Positions 29,842-39,313 of a stretch of 64,000 nucleotides of DNA are shown piece by piece. Position 1 is the first letter of the stretch. Every line of letters starts with the position of its first letter. Origin of the DNA: an uncultured beta proteobacterium. GTDB lineage: Bacteria; Pseudomonadota; Gammaproteobacteria; Burkholderiales; Burkholderiaceae. The stretch spans positions 124,001 through 188,000 of the forward strand of contig CAIQUZ010000109.1 of the NCBI GenBank assembly GCA_903875135.1. The letters run 5' to 3'. Made by a program: the position numbers and the translations under genes. The notes under the pieces were generated by a model, which did no database searches, had not been told where the DNA came from, and saw nothing but the letters and a program-made list of their open reading frames with translations.

Positions 29842-30828
29842 ATGTCAAAAGCCCCTCTTCGAGTTGCAGTCACCGGCGCAGCCGGACAAATTGGATATTC
29901 CTTATTATTTCGTATCGCTAATGGTGATATGTTAGGAAAAGATCAACCAGTCTTCCTGCAATTATTAGAAATCCCTGATGAAAAAGCACAAAAAGCATTA
30001 ACTGGGGTCATGATGGAGTTAGACGATTGCGCTTTTCCTTTGTTAGCTGGCATGACAGCACATGGTGATCCAATGACGGCCTTTAAAGATATTGACTTTG
30101 CCGTGCTCGTCGGCGCTCGTCCACGTGGTCCAGGCATGGAAAGAAAAGACCTGCTTTCTGCTAATGCCCAAATCTTTACCGCGCAAGGTAAAGCACTCAA
30201 CGCGGTGGCCAAAAGAACAGTAAAAACATTAGTTGTTGGGAATCCAGCTAATACCAATGCCTATATCGCCATGAAGTCTGCACCAGATCTTCCAGCGAAG
30301 AACTTTACCGCAATGTTACGTCTGGATCATAATCGTGCCCTCTCTCAACTCGCCTCTAAATCCAATACAGCCGTAGCAGATATTGAAAAACTGGTTGTGT
30401 GGGGAAACCATAGCCCAACGATGTATCCGGACTATCGTTTTGCGACTGTAGGTGGAAAAGCCATCAAAGATTTGATTAATGATGAAGAATGGAATAAGAA
30501 TGTATTTTTACCGACTGTTGGTAAACGTGGAGCGGCTATTATCGATGCTCGCGGCCTCTCTTCAGCGGCCTCAGCTGCCAACGCAGCCATTGATCATATG
30601 CATGACTGGCACCTTGGTACCAACGGTAAATGGGTAACTATGGGCGTACCTTCAGATGGCTCTTATGGCATTCCTGCTGAAGTGATGTACGGTGTTCCCG
30701 TTACTTGTGCAAACGGTGAATATACTGTGATTAAAGATTTGGCGATCGACGATTACTCTCGCGAAAGAATGGATTTCACACTCAAGGAGTTATTAGAAGA
30801 GCAAGATGGCGTCAAACACCTACTATAA
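29842..30828 (+). CDS. mdh: Malate dehydrogenase
   Basis: NAD-dependent malate dehydrogenase of the TCA cycle, of the form common in Betaproteobacteria (328 residues). The Rossmann motif [15 protein letters not shown] is near the N terminus. Substrate arginines are in [15 protein letters not shown], and the catalytic His is in [13 protein letters not shown]. The ORF-track start 12 bases upstream is a TTG that lies at the GGAG ribosome-binding site, so the ATG at 29842 is the true start. Divergent from sdhCDABE and directly followed by a CitE-like gene. Confidence 0.97.
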   Translation: MSKAPLRVAVTGAAGQIGYSLLFRIANGDMLGKDQPVFLQLLEIPDEKAQKALTGVMMELDDCAFPLLAGMTAHGDPMTAFKDIDFAVLVGARPRGPGMERKDLLSANAQIFTAQGKALNAVAKRTVKTLVVGNPANTNAYIAMKSAPDLPAKNFTAMLRLDHNRALSQLASKSNTAVADIEKLVVWGNHSPTMYPDYRFATVGGKAIKDLINDEEWNKNVFLPTVGKRGAAIIDARGLSSAASAANAAIDHMHDWHLGTNGKWVTMGVPSDGSYGIPAEVMYGVPVTCANGEYTVIKDLAIDDYSRERMDFTLKELLEEQDGVKHLL

Positions 30829-31818
30829 GTGTCGTTAATCCATCCAGCGCAGGCCCTTTTTGACGGTAAGGTTCCTAAAACCTTACCAGTCTGCGATCAC
30901 TATTGCGGGACTGAAGTCCGTATGAAAAAAGCGATGGCCCTGCAATCTGAAATGGGACCTTGCTTTGACATCACCTTCGATTGTGAAGATGGTGCTCCGG
31001 TTGGCTCTGAAGAAGCTCATGCCCACTTGGTGGCTAATTTAATCAACCATCCAAGTAATGCTTTTGATCGGATCGGTGTGCGGGTGCATGATCCCCAAAG
31101 CCCCCATTTTGATCAAGATTTGCAAATTCTGATCAAAGCTGCAGGTGATCGTCTGGCTTACATCACCATACCTAAAATAGAATCCGCTCAAGATGTGGGT
31201 GCGTTGATTAAAAAAATCAATATCCTAGCCAAACAACATCAAATCTCTCAAGTCATCCCGGTTCATGCACTCATAGAAACTCATGGGGCCTTAGCCGAAG
31301 TCTTTGAGATCGCATCTCATGAGCAAATTGAATGCTTAAGTTTCGGTTTGATGGATTTTGTATCGGCTCATTACGGCGCAATTCCTGCCAGTGCAATGAG
31401 TTCAGAGCAATTCACACACCCACTGGTGACGAGGGCTATGTTAGAAATATCAGCGGCGTGCCATCGACACGCCAAAACCCCATCCCATAATGTCTGTACC
31501 GAAATCAAAGATCTCTCGATCATTGATACCGATTGTCTTACAGCAAAGAATTTTTTTGGCTATACTCGTAAATGGAGTATCCACCCTAACCAGATTCCAG
31601 TAATCGTTGCGGCTTTTGCACCCAAACTGGAGCAAGTGGATGAGGCAATACAGATTTTACAAACAGCCATGGATGCATCATGGGGCCCGATTCAGTTCGA
31701 AGGTAAGTTGCATGATCGAGCCAGTTATCGTTATTATTGGATGTTAATACAGAGAGCGAAAGCTTCAGGGAGACAATTTATGAACCTTACATCATTAACT
31801 TGGTTGAATCATGCTTAA
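30829..31818 (+). CDS. HpcH/HpaI aldolase / CitE-like CoA-ester lyase
   Basis: A TIM-barrel lyase of the citrate lyase beta-like family (329 residues) that probably cleaves or forms a malyl- or citramalyl-CoA-type ester. The metal-site motif is ITFDCEDGAPVG (about residues 48-59), with TIPKIES further on and GYTRKWSIHPNQIPVI near the C terminus. The start is a GTG placed immediately after the mdh stop (TAAGTG), so translation is probably coupled. The mdh linkage suggests a role in C4/glyoxylate carbon flow, but the substrate is not determined. Confidence 0.86.
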   Translation: MSLIHPAQALFDGKVPKTLPVCDHYCGTEVRMKKAMALQSEMGPCFDITFDCEDGAPVGSEEAHAHLVANLINHPSNAFDRIGVRVHDPQSPHFDQDLQILIKAAGDRLAYITIPKIESAQDVGALIKKINILAKQHQISQVIPVHALIETHGALAEVFEIASHEQIECLSFGLMDFVSAHYGAIPASAMSSEQFTHPLVTRAMLEISAACHRHAKTPSHNVCTEIKDLSIIDTDCLTAKNFFGYTRKWSIHPNQIPVIVAAFAPKLEQVDEAIQILQTAMDASWGPIQFEGKLHDRASYRYYWMLIQRAKASGRQFMNLTSLTWLNHA

Positions 31819-32302
31819 ATATATTTTTAACCTAAAACAAGACAGCAAGCCGACGAAACACTTCTTCTCACGATGTTTTATGTTGAGCCTATTTGCCAGC
31901 GTTATGACACTGATTCATTTATCAGACGCCAGTGCTCAAAGCTCCAAGAAACCATCCAATACCAACTCAAATACTAATGTTCCAAGCGATGAGAAAAAGT
32001 ATGACTTACTGAAAAGTGCACAAGAAACGATTTGGACCTGTGAAAATAATATTGTGGTGAAAACCTCCAACATCGGCAATAGTTATTTGCTGCTATTTAA
32101 TAAAAAACTCTTTACGATGACAGGTATTGAAGCCTTGAACGGAGTCTCCCATTTTACTGATATGGCAAGCAAATTCGACTGGTTCATTATTCCGGGTAAA
32201 GCCATGCTGTTCGATAGTAAGGCTGGTCAACGTCTCTTAGACTATTGTCAAACCCCTGAAATGAAAAACATCAAACTACCCGAATCCAACTTAATGAAAT
32301 AA
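31811..32302 (+). CDS. Hypothetical secreted protein
   Basis: A 163-residue protein with a long N-terminal signal region (hydrophobic about residues 22-42, cleavage near SDASA). After an Asn/Ser/Pro linker, a compact domain follows with two cysteines (WTCENNIVVKT and LLDYCQTPE). The W-x-C start and WFIIPGKAMLFD segment vaguely recall small periplasmic MliC-like lysozyme-inhibitor folds, but this is weak. It overlaps the preceding lyase gene by 8 bp and converges with the DUF2863-like gene, sharing 12 bases at the 3' ends. Confidence 0.75.
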   Translation: MLKYIFNLKQDSKPTKHFFSRCFMLSLFASVMTLIHLSDASAQSSKKPSNTNSNTNVPSDEKKYDLLKSAQETIWTCENNIVVKTSNIGNSYLLLFNKKLFTMTGIEALNGVSHFTDMASKFDWFIIPGKAMLFDSKAGQRLLDYCQTPEMKNIKLPESNLMK

Positions 32303-33529
32303 AAGTTGTTGTGCCGGAGTGTCTGCGGGCATTTCGGCATGCACGACATCTGCCGAACGATTCGAGAATAAAGGTACACCACAGTCTTCACACATTTCTG
32401 GGGTAAATAACATGGCATGCTTAAACACATCTCCTACCCCAGCACCATGAAGCGTGTCAGCGATCAATTCAACCGTCGTATTACTTGCACCACCATCCTC
32501 GATATCCTCTACAGACACGGACTCACGATCATAAAGTGGCCAAACAACGCCGTAGATAATTTCCGGATGACCTTTGATGGCAAATGAAATCCGAAATTCA
32601 TCCGTCATTTCCTGGCCAAATGGCGCAACAACACAAGATAACTCAGCTGGCGAAACACCTAATGTAGACTCCAAATAATTAACCGCAGCAATCAAACTCA
32701 AAGGCCTCACTTTTTTGTCTGCTTCACGACAATTGGTGAAAAAAGCATCCGGTAAAAGAATCTCATATTCACATCCAGGTAACAATTCTGTTAACACAGA
32801 TGCCATTGCAGCCTGCCAGCGCTTTAATGCAATATTGCGTTCCACTTTCAATTGCTCTTCTTCTTGCCATACAAAAATTGATTTTCCAGATTGAACGGCT
32901 ACTGCACAAAGAATAAAACGCGGATCTGCCAATACTGGAATAGTTTCTGGCATACCTTTTAGCTCATAAACAACATCGGCTTGTTCGATCGCCGACTTGG
33001 CCATTTTTTCTAACAAAATTCTTGTTTGTGAGTGTGACTGAGGAATTTGATCAATACTGTATAACCAAGGAACTATCGAAAGATTTGCGTGCTGAGCAAT
33101 GATGAGATCTTTCAAATACTCAACAGTTTCTGCAATCAGCGGTGTACGAATTGGCCCCGATGGAATCGTATATCGAGTTTGGGCAATAATGGGAATTGCC
33201 AATAAAAGTACTTCGTACATTTGACCATCATGTTCATATGATACGGATTCTGCTGCCGTCTCAATCGAGTCTGCCAAAATTTCAAAAGCAGGTGTTTGGC
33301 TTTTAAAAGTTTGATCTAGTGCCGCTTCCAAAACTGCTTGATGTTGATTTACAAGCAATCGATTTAACCGCTCAAAAATCTTTTTTTCCCAGTAGTTGTC
33401 TTCTAACTTACTACCTGATGAAGCAAGTGCTAAGACTTCAGCAACTAACTTTTCAACTTCAGGTGAAGTCCTAGTTTTGGGCGCCAATCGCGTAGTAATG
33501 GATTTCATCGACGTTTTAGTAATGGGCAT
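32291..33529 (-). CDS. DUF2863-like conserved protein
   Basis: A 412-residue soluble protein without signal peptide or membrane helix. It looks like the betaproteobacterial DUF2863 family of unknown function: the length, the VLLLAIPIIAQTRYTIPSG segment, the FTPEMCEDCGVPLF motif near the C terminus with a CxxC pair, and a Glu-rich interior are consistent. Nothing catalytic is recognisable. It overlaps yaaA by one base (TAATG), so the two are probably co-expressed. Confidence 0.72.
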   Translation of the reverse strand: MPITKTSMKSITTRLAPKTRTSPEVEKLVAEVLALASSGSKLEDNYWEKKIFERLNRLLVNQHQAVLEAALDQTFKSQTPAFEILADSIETAAESVSYEHDGQMYEVLLLAIPIIAQTRYTIPSGPIRTPLIAETVEYLKDLIIAQHANLSIVPWLYSIDQIPQSHSQTRILLEKMAKSAIEQADVVYELKGMPETIPVLADPRFILCAVAVQSGKSIFVWQEEEQLKVERNIALKRWQAAMASVLTELLPGCEYEILLPDAFFTNCREADKKVRPLSLIAAVNYLESTLGVSPAELSCVVAPFGQEMTDEFRISFAIKGHPEIIYGVVWPLYDRESVSVEDIEDGGASNTTVELIADTLHGAGVGDVFKHAMLFTPEMCEDCGVPLFSNRSADVVHAEMPADTPAQQLLFH

Positions 33530-34308
33530 TATGAACGTTGCTTTCTTTGAAAAACGGGCTTCAATGGTAATGACAAGGACTCTATAAATTGATAACCTTC
33601 CGCATCAAAGCTTGCAAGCTTTAATGGATCATTGATTTTTTTTTCAATGACAAAACGTGCCATTAGTCCTCTTGCTCGCTTAGCATAAAACGAGATAATC
33701 TTAAACTTACCCTCTTTCTCATCCTGAAAAACCGGAGAAATCACTGGATGCCCTAATAAATTCGGTTGTATCACTTTAAAGTACTCATCAGAAGCCAAAT
33801 TCAGTAAATAGGGTTTTTTATCTTGATCCAGTTCGGCCTTGATTTTTTTAGTGACCTTACTACCCCAAAAAGAATACAAATCCTTACCCATCTTATTGGG
33901 CAACTGTGTACCCATCTCTAGACGATATGCCTGCATTAAATCAAGCGGTCGTAGTACCCCATAAAGGCCCGATAAAATGCGTAAATGATTTTGAGCAAAT
34001 TCAAGTTGCTTGCTGTTCAAAGTACTCGCATTCAAACCCTCATAAACATCGCCATTAAAGGCTAGTAAAGAAGCTTTACTATTTTTTTGGGTAAAGGTCT
34101 TCGACCATTGAGCATAGCGTGTTACATTGAGCGCGGCCAATTTATCGGATAAACTCATGAGTTGCGCCACATCTTGCACTGAATACTTTTTTAAAAGCAA
34201 AATTAACTGGCTGGAGTCAGCAATGAAATCAGGCAAAGTCGTTGGCAAGGATAAGTCAACATGATCATCAAAATTGAGTGTTTTTGCTGGGGAAAGTAAG
34301 GTTAGCAT
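33529..34308 (-). CDS. yaaA: Peroxide stress protein YaaA
   Basis: YaaA (formerly DUF328) limits iron availability and oxidative damage under hydrogen peroxide stress in E. coli. The protein starts MLTLLSPAKTLNFDD and contains FNGDVYEGLNA, LSGLYGVLRPLDLMQAYRLEMG and FYAKRARGLMARF, all family hallmarks. Length 259 is normal. It is first in a two-gene minus-strand unit with the DUF2863-like gene. Confidence 0.96.
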   Translation of the reverse strand: MLTLLSPAKTLNFDDHVDLSLPTTLPDFIADSSQLILLLKKYSVQDVAQLMSLSDKLAALNVTRYAQWSKTFTQKNSKASLLAFNGDVYEGLNASTLNSKQLEFAQNHLRILSGLYGVLRPLDLMQAYRLEMGTQLPNKMGKDLYSFWGSKVTKKIKAELDQDKKPYLLNLASDEYFKVIQPNLLGHPVISPVFQDEKEGKFKIISFYAKRARGLMARFVIEKKINDPLKLASFDAEGYQFIESLSLPLKPVFQRKQRS

Positions 34309-34439
34309 TCTCTTTATGATAATAGATTTAGATGAACCTTATTTATACCAATGTTTTTAAAATTAATCTATAAATTCAAGTTTGGTATTGTTGTCTGCAT
34401 ATCAGTTTACAATTAATTAACATATTTCAAGGAGTTTCT

Positions 34440-35654
34440 GTGGATTTTGCCTACTCAACTAAAGTTGAAGAATTAAGAAAACGTCTATTAACATTCATGG
34501 ACGAACATATTTACCCAAATGAACATCGCTTTCATGAGGAAATTGCCTCTAATCGTGCCGCTGGCAATGCTTGGATTCCTACACGATTGATCGAAGAATT
34601 AAAGCCTAAAGCACAAGCTGCAGGTTTGTGGAATTTATTTCTTCCAAGATCCCAACGCGCCCCTGAAGGACTCAACAATTTGGAGTACGCACCTCTTTGC
34701 GAAATCATGGGACGATCGCATATTGCTCCTGAGGTTTTTAACTGTAATGCGCCAGATACTGGAAACATGGAAACGATCGAGCGTTATGGTTCAGAAGAAC
34801 AAAAAGATGCCTGGCTTGAGCCCCTGCTCAAAGGAAAAATTCGTTCAGCCTTTCTCATGACTGAACCTGATGTTGCTTCGAGCGACGCCACCAATATCCA
34901 GTGTAGTATTCGGCGTGAAGGTGATGAGTATGTTATCAACGGAAACAAATGGTGGTCATCTGGTGCCGGAGATCCACGCTGTGCAATCTATATCGTCATG
35001 GGCAAAACTGATCCTGATGCGCCCCGTCACTCGCAGCAATCCATGATTTTGATTCCCGCGAATAGTCCTGGCGTTAAAGTTACACGCTCACTATCGATTT
35101 TTGGCTATGACGACGCTCCTCATGGTCATATGCAAGTGATTCTTGATAATGTGCGAGTTCCAGCAAGTAATATTCTGTTAGGTGAAGGTCGTGGGTTTGA
35201 AATTGCACAAGGCCGTTTAGGTCCAGGCCGAATTCACCACTGCATGCGATCCATTGGCGTCGCTGAACGAGCACTCGAATCCATGTGTAAACGTCTAAAA
35301 GAGCGGGTAGCCTTTGGTAAACCACTTTCGGAACAAGGAGTCTGGCATGAGCGTATAGCTGAGTCAAGGTGCATGATTGATCAAGCCCGTTTATTAACGC
35401 TAAAGGCAGCCTATACAATGGATGTCGCGGGCAACAAAGTTGCCAAAGCAGAAATCGCTATGATCAAAGTCATTGCCCCCAATATGGCTGGAAAAATCAT
35501 CGATTGGGCAATTCAAGCGCATGGCGGAGGTGGTGTTAGTCAAGATTTCGATTTAGCTTATAACTATGCATGGCAACGTATTCTTCGTTTAGCGGATGGC
35601 CCTGATGAAGTTCATCGCGCTGCTATTGCAAAAATCGAACTCGGCAAAATGTAA
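34440..35654 (+). CDS. Acyl-CoA dehydrogenase
   Basis: A 404-residue FAD-dependent acyl-CoA dehydrogenase. FAD/substrate motifs: [18 protein letters not shown] (about residues 137-154), [13 protein letters not shown] and the C-terminal [36 protein letters not shown]. The N-terminal domain is of the ACAD10/11-like type that some annotators give to larger or branched acyl-CoAs; the substrate is not determined. The start is GTG with a good AAGGAG ribosome-binding site. It is a single-gene unit, ended by a perfect hairpin. Confidence 0.93.
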   Translation: MDFAYSTKVEELRKRLLTFMDEHIYPNEHRFHEEIASNRAAGNAWIPTRLIEELKPKAQAAGLWNLFLPRSQRAPEGLNNLEYAPLCEIMGRSHIAPEVFNCNAPDTGNMETIERYGSEEQKDAWLEPLLKGKIRSAFLMTEPDVASSDATNIQCSIRREGDEYVINGNKWWSSGAGDPRCAIYIVMGKTDPDAPRHSQQSMILIPANSPGVKVTRSLSIFGYDDAPHGHMQVILDNVRVPASNILLGEGRGFEIAQGRLGPGRIHHCMRSIGVAERALESMCKRLKERVAFGKPLSEQGVWHERIAESRCMIDQARLLTLKAAYTMDVAGNKVAKAEIAMIKVIAPNMAGKIIDWAIQAHGGGGVSQDFDLAYNYAWQRILRLADGPDEVHRAAIAKIELGKM

Positions 35655-35660
35655 TCTGGA

Positions 35661-35690
35661 CTAGAGAACTTTCGTAGTTCTCTAGTATTT
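35661..35690 (+). terminator. Hairpin terminator after the acyl-CoA dehydrogenase gene
   Basis: Perfect 10-bp stem CTAGAGAACT / AGTTCTCTAG with a 5-base loop, followed by TATTTGT. The T-run is short, so termination may be partial and let some transcription into rarA. Confidence 0.65.
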
Positions 35691-35723
35691 GTAACATTCA
35701 TGTTGTGACTCACTTTGGTTGTG

Positions 35724-37049
35724 ATGATGACGCAGCTCTTATTCACGAAGCATCAACATTGGCCAGATATTCCTCTTGCGGAAGCAATGCGCCCTCATTT
35801 CCTCTCGGATGTCGTTGGGCAAGAACATCTTTTAGGTCCAGGTAAACCTCTTCAAGTTGCTTTTTTAGCTCAGCAGGCTCACTCAATGATTTTATGGGGT
35901 CCGCCAGGGGTTGGTAAAACTACCCTCGCACGTTTAATGGCAAACGGCTTTAGCTGCCATTTCATCGCTATATCAGCGGTTCTCGCTGGAGTCAAAGAGA
36001 TTCGTCAGGCAGTCGAAGAGTCTGAACAAGTGCTCCATCAATCGAATCAAAAAACGATTCTTTTTGTCGATGAAATCCATCGATTTAATAAAAGCCAACA
36101 AGATGCTCTCCTTCCTTTTGTTGAGTCCGGACTTATTACGTTCATCGGCGCAACTACCGAAAATCCATCGTTTGAGGTCAATTCAGCATTACTATCAAGA
36201 GCTCAAACCTATGTATTAAAACCTCTTAATGCCGATCACCTGAGAGCACTTGTTCAGCGTGTTGGATCAACTATTCATAAAACCGTCATCGTTGCAGATG
36301 ATGCGATGGAACTACTCATCCAATATGCAGATGGTGATGCTCGTCGATTTCTAAACCTCATTGATCAAGCGCTTGCGGGACATCAAGAACAAAACACTAT
36401 AGAACTAGAAAAAAAGTTCTTAGACGAGCTTTTCAGCCAACAAAGTCGAAGATTTGATAAAGGTGGAGAACATTTTTATGATCAAATTTCTGCACTTCAT
36501 AAATCGGTGCGTGGATCCCATCCAGACGCGGCACTCTACTGGTTATGTCGTATGCTTGACGGCGGTGCAGACCCATTATATTTAGCCCGAAGAATCATTC
36601 GCATGGCCTGGGAAGATATTGGCTTAGCAGATCCTAGAGCGATACAAATTGCCCTAGATGCCACCCAAACGTTTGAGCGATTAGGCTCCCCAGAAGGTGA
36701 GTTAGCCCTCGGTCAGGCTGTCATTTATTTAGCCATGGCAGCTAAAAGTAATGCCTCTTATAATGCCTTCAATCAGGCGATGGCCTTTGTAAAACAAGAT
36801 CAAACTCAAGAAGTCCCTCTGCACCTGCGCAACGCACCTACCAAACTCATGAAAAATTTAGGCTATGGTCATGCTTATCGATATGCACACGATGAGCCTA
36901 ACGCCTATGCAGCTGGAGAAACTTATTTGCCCGAGGGCATGAAAGAACCTCACTGGTACGCTCCAACAGAGCGCGGGCTAGAAATCCAAATACAAGAAAA
37001 AATGGCTTTTTTAAAAAACCTCGACCTTCAAGCCAAGAAAAAAAACTAG
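35724..37049 (+). CDS. rarA: Replication-associated recombination protein A (AAA ATPase)
   Basis: RarA (MgsA) is a clamp-loader-like AAA+ ATPase acting at stalled replication forks. Walker [10 protein letters not shown] is at about residues 59-67, Walker [20 protein letters not shown] near 112, and the C-terminal tetramerisation domain contains [26 protein letters not shown]. The ORF-track start at 35715 is a TTG; I take the ATG at 35724 (441 residues), with another ATG next to it. A remnant IS element begins just after the stop. Confidence 0.95.
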   Translation: MMTQLLFTKHQHWPDIPLAEAMRPHFLSDVVGQEHLLGPGKPLQVAFLAQQAHSMILWGPPGVGKTTLARLMANGFSCHFIAISAVLAGVKEIRQAVEESEQVLHQSNQKTILFVDEIHRFNKSQQDALLPFVESGLITFIGATTENPSFEVNSALLSRAQTYVLKPLNADHLRALVQRVGSTIHKTVIVADDAMELLIQYADGDARRFLNLIDQALAGHQEQNTIELEKKFLDELFSQQSRRFDKGGEHFYDQISALHKSVRGSHPDAALYWLCRMLDGGADPLYLARRIIRMAWEDIGLADPRAIQIALDATQTFERLGSPEGELALGQAVIYLAMAAKSNASYNAFNQAMAFVKQDQTQEVPLHLRNAPTKLMKNLGYGHAYRYAHDEPNAYAAGETYLPEGMKEPHWYAPTERGLEIQIQEKMAFLKNLDLQAKKKN

Positions 37050-37097
37050 ATTACCAAAAGCAGCGTAAAGCCCCTGGATTTATCCATGGGGATATAA

Positions 37098-37142
37098 GCT
37101 GTAATACATGAAAAATCATTAGTAACTGTATAAAATTACAGC
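37098..37142. repeat. Inverted repeat before the tnpB start
   Basis: Perfect 8-bp arms GCTGTAAT and ATTACAGC lie 29 bases apart between the left-end hairpin and the tnpB ATG. Could fold in the mRNA leader or be part of the element end structure. Confidence 0.4.
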
Positions 37143-37380
37143 ATGATGAAGTTGCAACAAACTATTTTCTTCGAGTGGCGAAAAACCACCATCGCGGCCG
37201 AAAGGTATCGCATGACTTGGAATAAGAGAATGGGCTTGCGACTGTTGTGGAGTGATTCACGATAGAGACATCAATGCCAGCAAGAACATTCTCCGTATCG
37301 GACTAGATACGCTAGTAGTAGGAGCCTCGCAGTTAAATCAAGGGAGATTTGCCCCCCCCTGCTTTAGCTATAGGGAGTAA
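37143..37380 (+). pseudogene. tnpB: Internally deleted tnpB (RNA-guided nuclease ancestor family) fragment
   Basis: The start (ATGATGAAGTTGCAACAAACT) looks like a TnpB N terminus, but its frame stops after about 40 codons. In another frame, 37222-37380 reads [20 protein letters not shown] and then [16 protein letters not shown], the TnpB zinc-ribbon end and RuvC-III DRDINA motif, ending at a TAA at 37378-37380. Upstream half and downstream half are therefore joined by a deletion with a frame change. It is non-functional as a protein. Confidence 0.75.
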
Positions 37381-38075
37381 TCATTCACAAAAGTCGCAAA
37401 CTCTTCAGCATCAACTCGTTCAGTCTCTATCTGGTTTTCGGGGGCAGAGGAATCTTCATACCCCAAGGATATCGTACAGACCATCTGCTCATCTGCAGAA
37501 TAACCTACATGTTGAGCCACAATTTGATGATATTGAATTAAGGCAGCTTGTGGACAGGTATGCAAACCTCGCGCTTGAGCCGCAAGCAAAATATTTTGGA
37601 TGAACATACCGTAATCTAACCAACTTCCTAGCTCCATCATTCTAGGAATCGTTAGAACCAGCGCGACTGGCGCACCAAAAAAATCAAAGTTTTTCGCATG
37701 TTGGTCATGCATTTTTTGACTCTCACCACGAGCAATCCCAACTAAGTGATATAAGTCGAATCCTACTTTACGACGCCTTGATAAAAATGGCTCTACCCAA
37801 GTTTTAGGATAGTAGATATATTCTGGTCGGTACTGTGAACTTTGTGCAGGATCATTAAAAACAGCTTTAATCGCCTTGCTCAGACGTACTTTTACATCCC
37901 CTTCAATAACATAGACTTTCCAGGGCTGTACATTTGATCCCGAAGGGGCTCTAGCTGCAATGTTTAAAATATCCAAAATGAGTTGGTGATCAACCGACTT
38001 AGCTAAAAAGGCTCGAATCGACTTTCTAGACCGAATTACCGCGTCAACAGCAGTTGTGAGATCGTTATTGTCCAT
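37368..38075 (-). CDS. Nitroreductase family protein
   Basis: An FMN-dependent nitroreductase-fold oxidoreductase of 235 residues. The FMN phosphate-binding start is [16 protein letters not shown] (about 14-29), followed by [27 protein letters not shown] and [10 protein letters not shown] mark the C-terminal half. The physiological substrate is unknown. The last few codons (DYSL) and the stop lie in the right end of the IS remnant, so the native C terminus was probably altered. Twelve bases separate it from the thiolase gene upstream, suggesting co-transcription. Confidence 0.9.
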   Translation of the reverse strand: MDNNDLTTAVDAVIRSRKSIRAFLAKSVDHQLILDILNIAARAPSGSNVQPWKVYVIEGDVKVRLSKAIKAVFNDPAQSSQYRPEYIYYPKTWVEPFLSRRRKVGFDLYHLVGIARGESQKMHDQHAKNFDFFGAPVALVLTIPRMMELGSWLDYGMFIQNILLAAQARGLHTCPQAALIQYHQIVAQHVGYSADEQMVCTISLGYEDSSAPENQIETERVDAEEFATFVNDYSL

Positions 38076-38086
38076 CCCTATCCTAC

Positions 38087-39304
38087 TTAGGCAACTACTC
38101 TTTCAATCACCAACGCAATACCTTGACCAACCCCAATACACATGGTGCATAACGCAAAGCGACCACCGGTTAGCTCCAGCTCCACTAAGGCGGTTGTGAC
38201 TAATCTAGCCCCACTCATTCCTAGTGGATGACCGAGTGCAATCGCACCACCATTAGGATTGACGCGGGCATCATCATCAGCCACACCTAGCTCACGAAGG
38301 GTTGCAAGACCTTGCGCAGCAAACGCCTCATTCAGTTCAATTACGTCCATCTGATCAATCGTCATCCCTAATTGAGCTAACAGTTTTTTACTCGCCGGCG
38401 CTGGTCCAATACCCATAATCCGCGGAGCCACACCCGCTGTGGCCATCCCTAGAATTTTGGCTCGTGGCTTTAAGCCATGTTCCTTTAATGCCGCCTCAGA
38501 AGCAATCAACAATGCACAAGCCCCATCATTCACACCAGAAGAGTTTCCGGCTGTAACACTGCCATCAGGGCGCACGATTGGCTTTAAACTCTCCAAAGCC
38601 TCAATAGTAGTTGCTCTAGGATGCTCATCTAAATCAATAGCAAATACATCACCTTTTTTGGTGGTGATTTTGACTGGGATAATCTCTTTACCAAGCCGCC
38701 CACTCGCTTGCGCTCGTTGCGCTTTTTGCTGGCTGCGAAGGGCAAAAGCATCTTGATCTGCTCGAGAAACATGAAAGTCATCGGCAACGTTTTGTGCAGT
38801 TTCAGGCATAGAATCCACGCCATACATTTTTTTCATCAGCGGATTAATAAAACGCCATCCAATGGTTGTGTCGTATACCGTATTCGCTCTTGAAAAAGCG
38901 GATTCCGCTTTGGGCATGACAAACGGTGCTCGGCTCATACTTTCTACACCACCAGCGATTCCCATCTGAATCTGTCCAGCAGCAATCGCCCTTGAAACAA
39001 TACCAATCGCATCCATCCCAGAGCCACACAAGCGATTGACTGTAGATCCTGGAACTTCAACAGGAAGACCTGCCAGCAGTGAGCTCATATGCGCGACATT
39101 GCGATTATCTTCACCGGCTTGATTAGCATTGCCATAGACAACTTCATCTAATTTCTGCCAATTGACCTGTGGATTGCGATCAATCAGCGCTTTAATTGGA
39201 ATAGCACCTAAATCATCCGTGCGGATGACCGATAAAATACCTCCGTAACGACCAATTGGTGTCCGAATCGCGTCACAAATATAAGCAACCTGAGGTGTAG
39301 TCAT
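38087..39304 (-). CDS. pcaF: 3-oxoadipyl-CoA thiolase (acetyl-CoA acyltransferase)
   Basis: A thiolase of 405 residues. Catalytic Cys in NRLCGSGMDAIG (about residue 93), His in NPNGGAIALGHPLG and a second Cys in ALCTMCIGVGQG near the C terminus. The opening YICDAIRTPIGRYGGILSVIRTDDLGA and the insertion RFINPLMKKMYGVDSMPETA are typical of beta-ketoadipyl-CoA thiolases (PcaF/PaaJ). Together with the two CoA-transferase genes 9 bp upstream it gives succinyl-CoA plus acetyl-CoA from 3-oxoadipate. The symbol rests on this context as well as on sequence style. Confidence 0.87.
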   Translation of the reverse strand: MTTPQVAYICDAIRTPIGRYGGILSVIRTDDLGAIPIKALIDRNPQVNWQKLDEVVYGNANQAGEDNRNVAHMSSLLAGLPVEVPGSTVNRLCGSGMDAIGIVSRAIAAGQIQMGIAGGVESMSRAPFVMPKAESAFSRANTVYDTTIGWRFINPLMKKMYGVDSMPETAQNVADDFHVSRADQDAFALRSQQKAQRAQASGRLGKEIIPVKITTKKGDVFAIDLDEHPRATTIEALESLKPIVRPDGSVTAGNSSGVNDGACALLIASEAALKEHGLKPRAKILGMATAGVAPRIMGIGPAPASKKLLAQLGMTIDQMDVIELNEAFAAQGLATLRELGVADDDARVNPNGGAIALGHPLGMSGARLVTTALVELELTGGRFALCTMCIGVGQGIALVIERVVA

Positions 39305-39313
39305 AAAAGAGTC

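Larger units (their letters stand above)
37060..37385 (+). mobile_element. Remnant of an IS200/IS605-family element with deleted tnpB
   Basis: The 3' half encodes an unmistakable TnpB C terminus, and both ends carry hairpins of the IS200/IS605 kind. The left hairpin at 37071-37091 is CCCC-TGGAT-TT-ATCCA-T-GGGG with one bulged T. The right one at about 37357-37375 is an imperfect CCCTGCT..AGC..AGGG. There are no inverted terminal repeats, as expected. Only about 330 bp remain of an element normally near 1.5-2 kb, so most of tnpB is deleted and no tnpA is present. Exact boundaries are uncertain; the right end runs into the nitroreductase gene. Confidence 0.75.
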
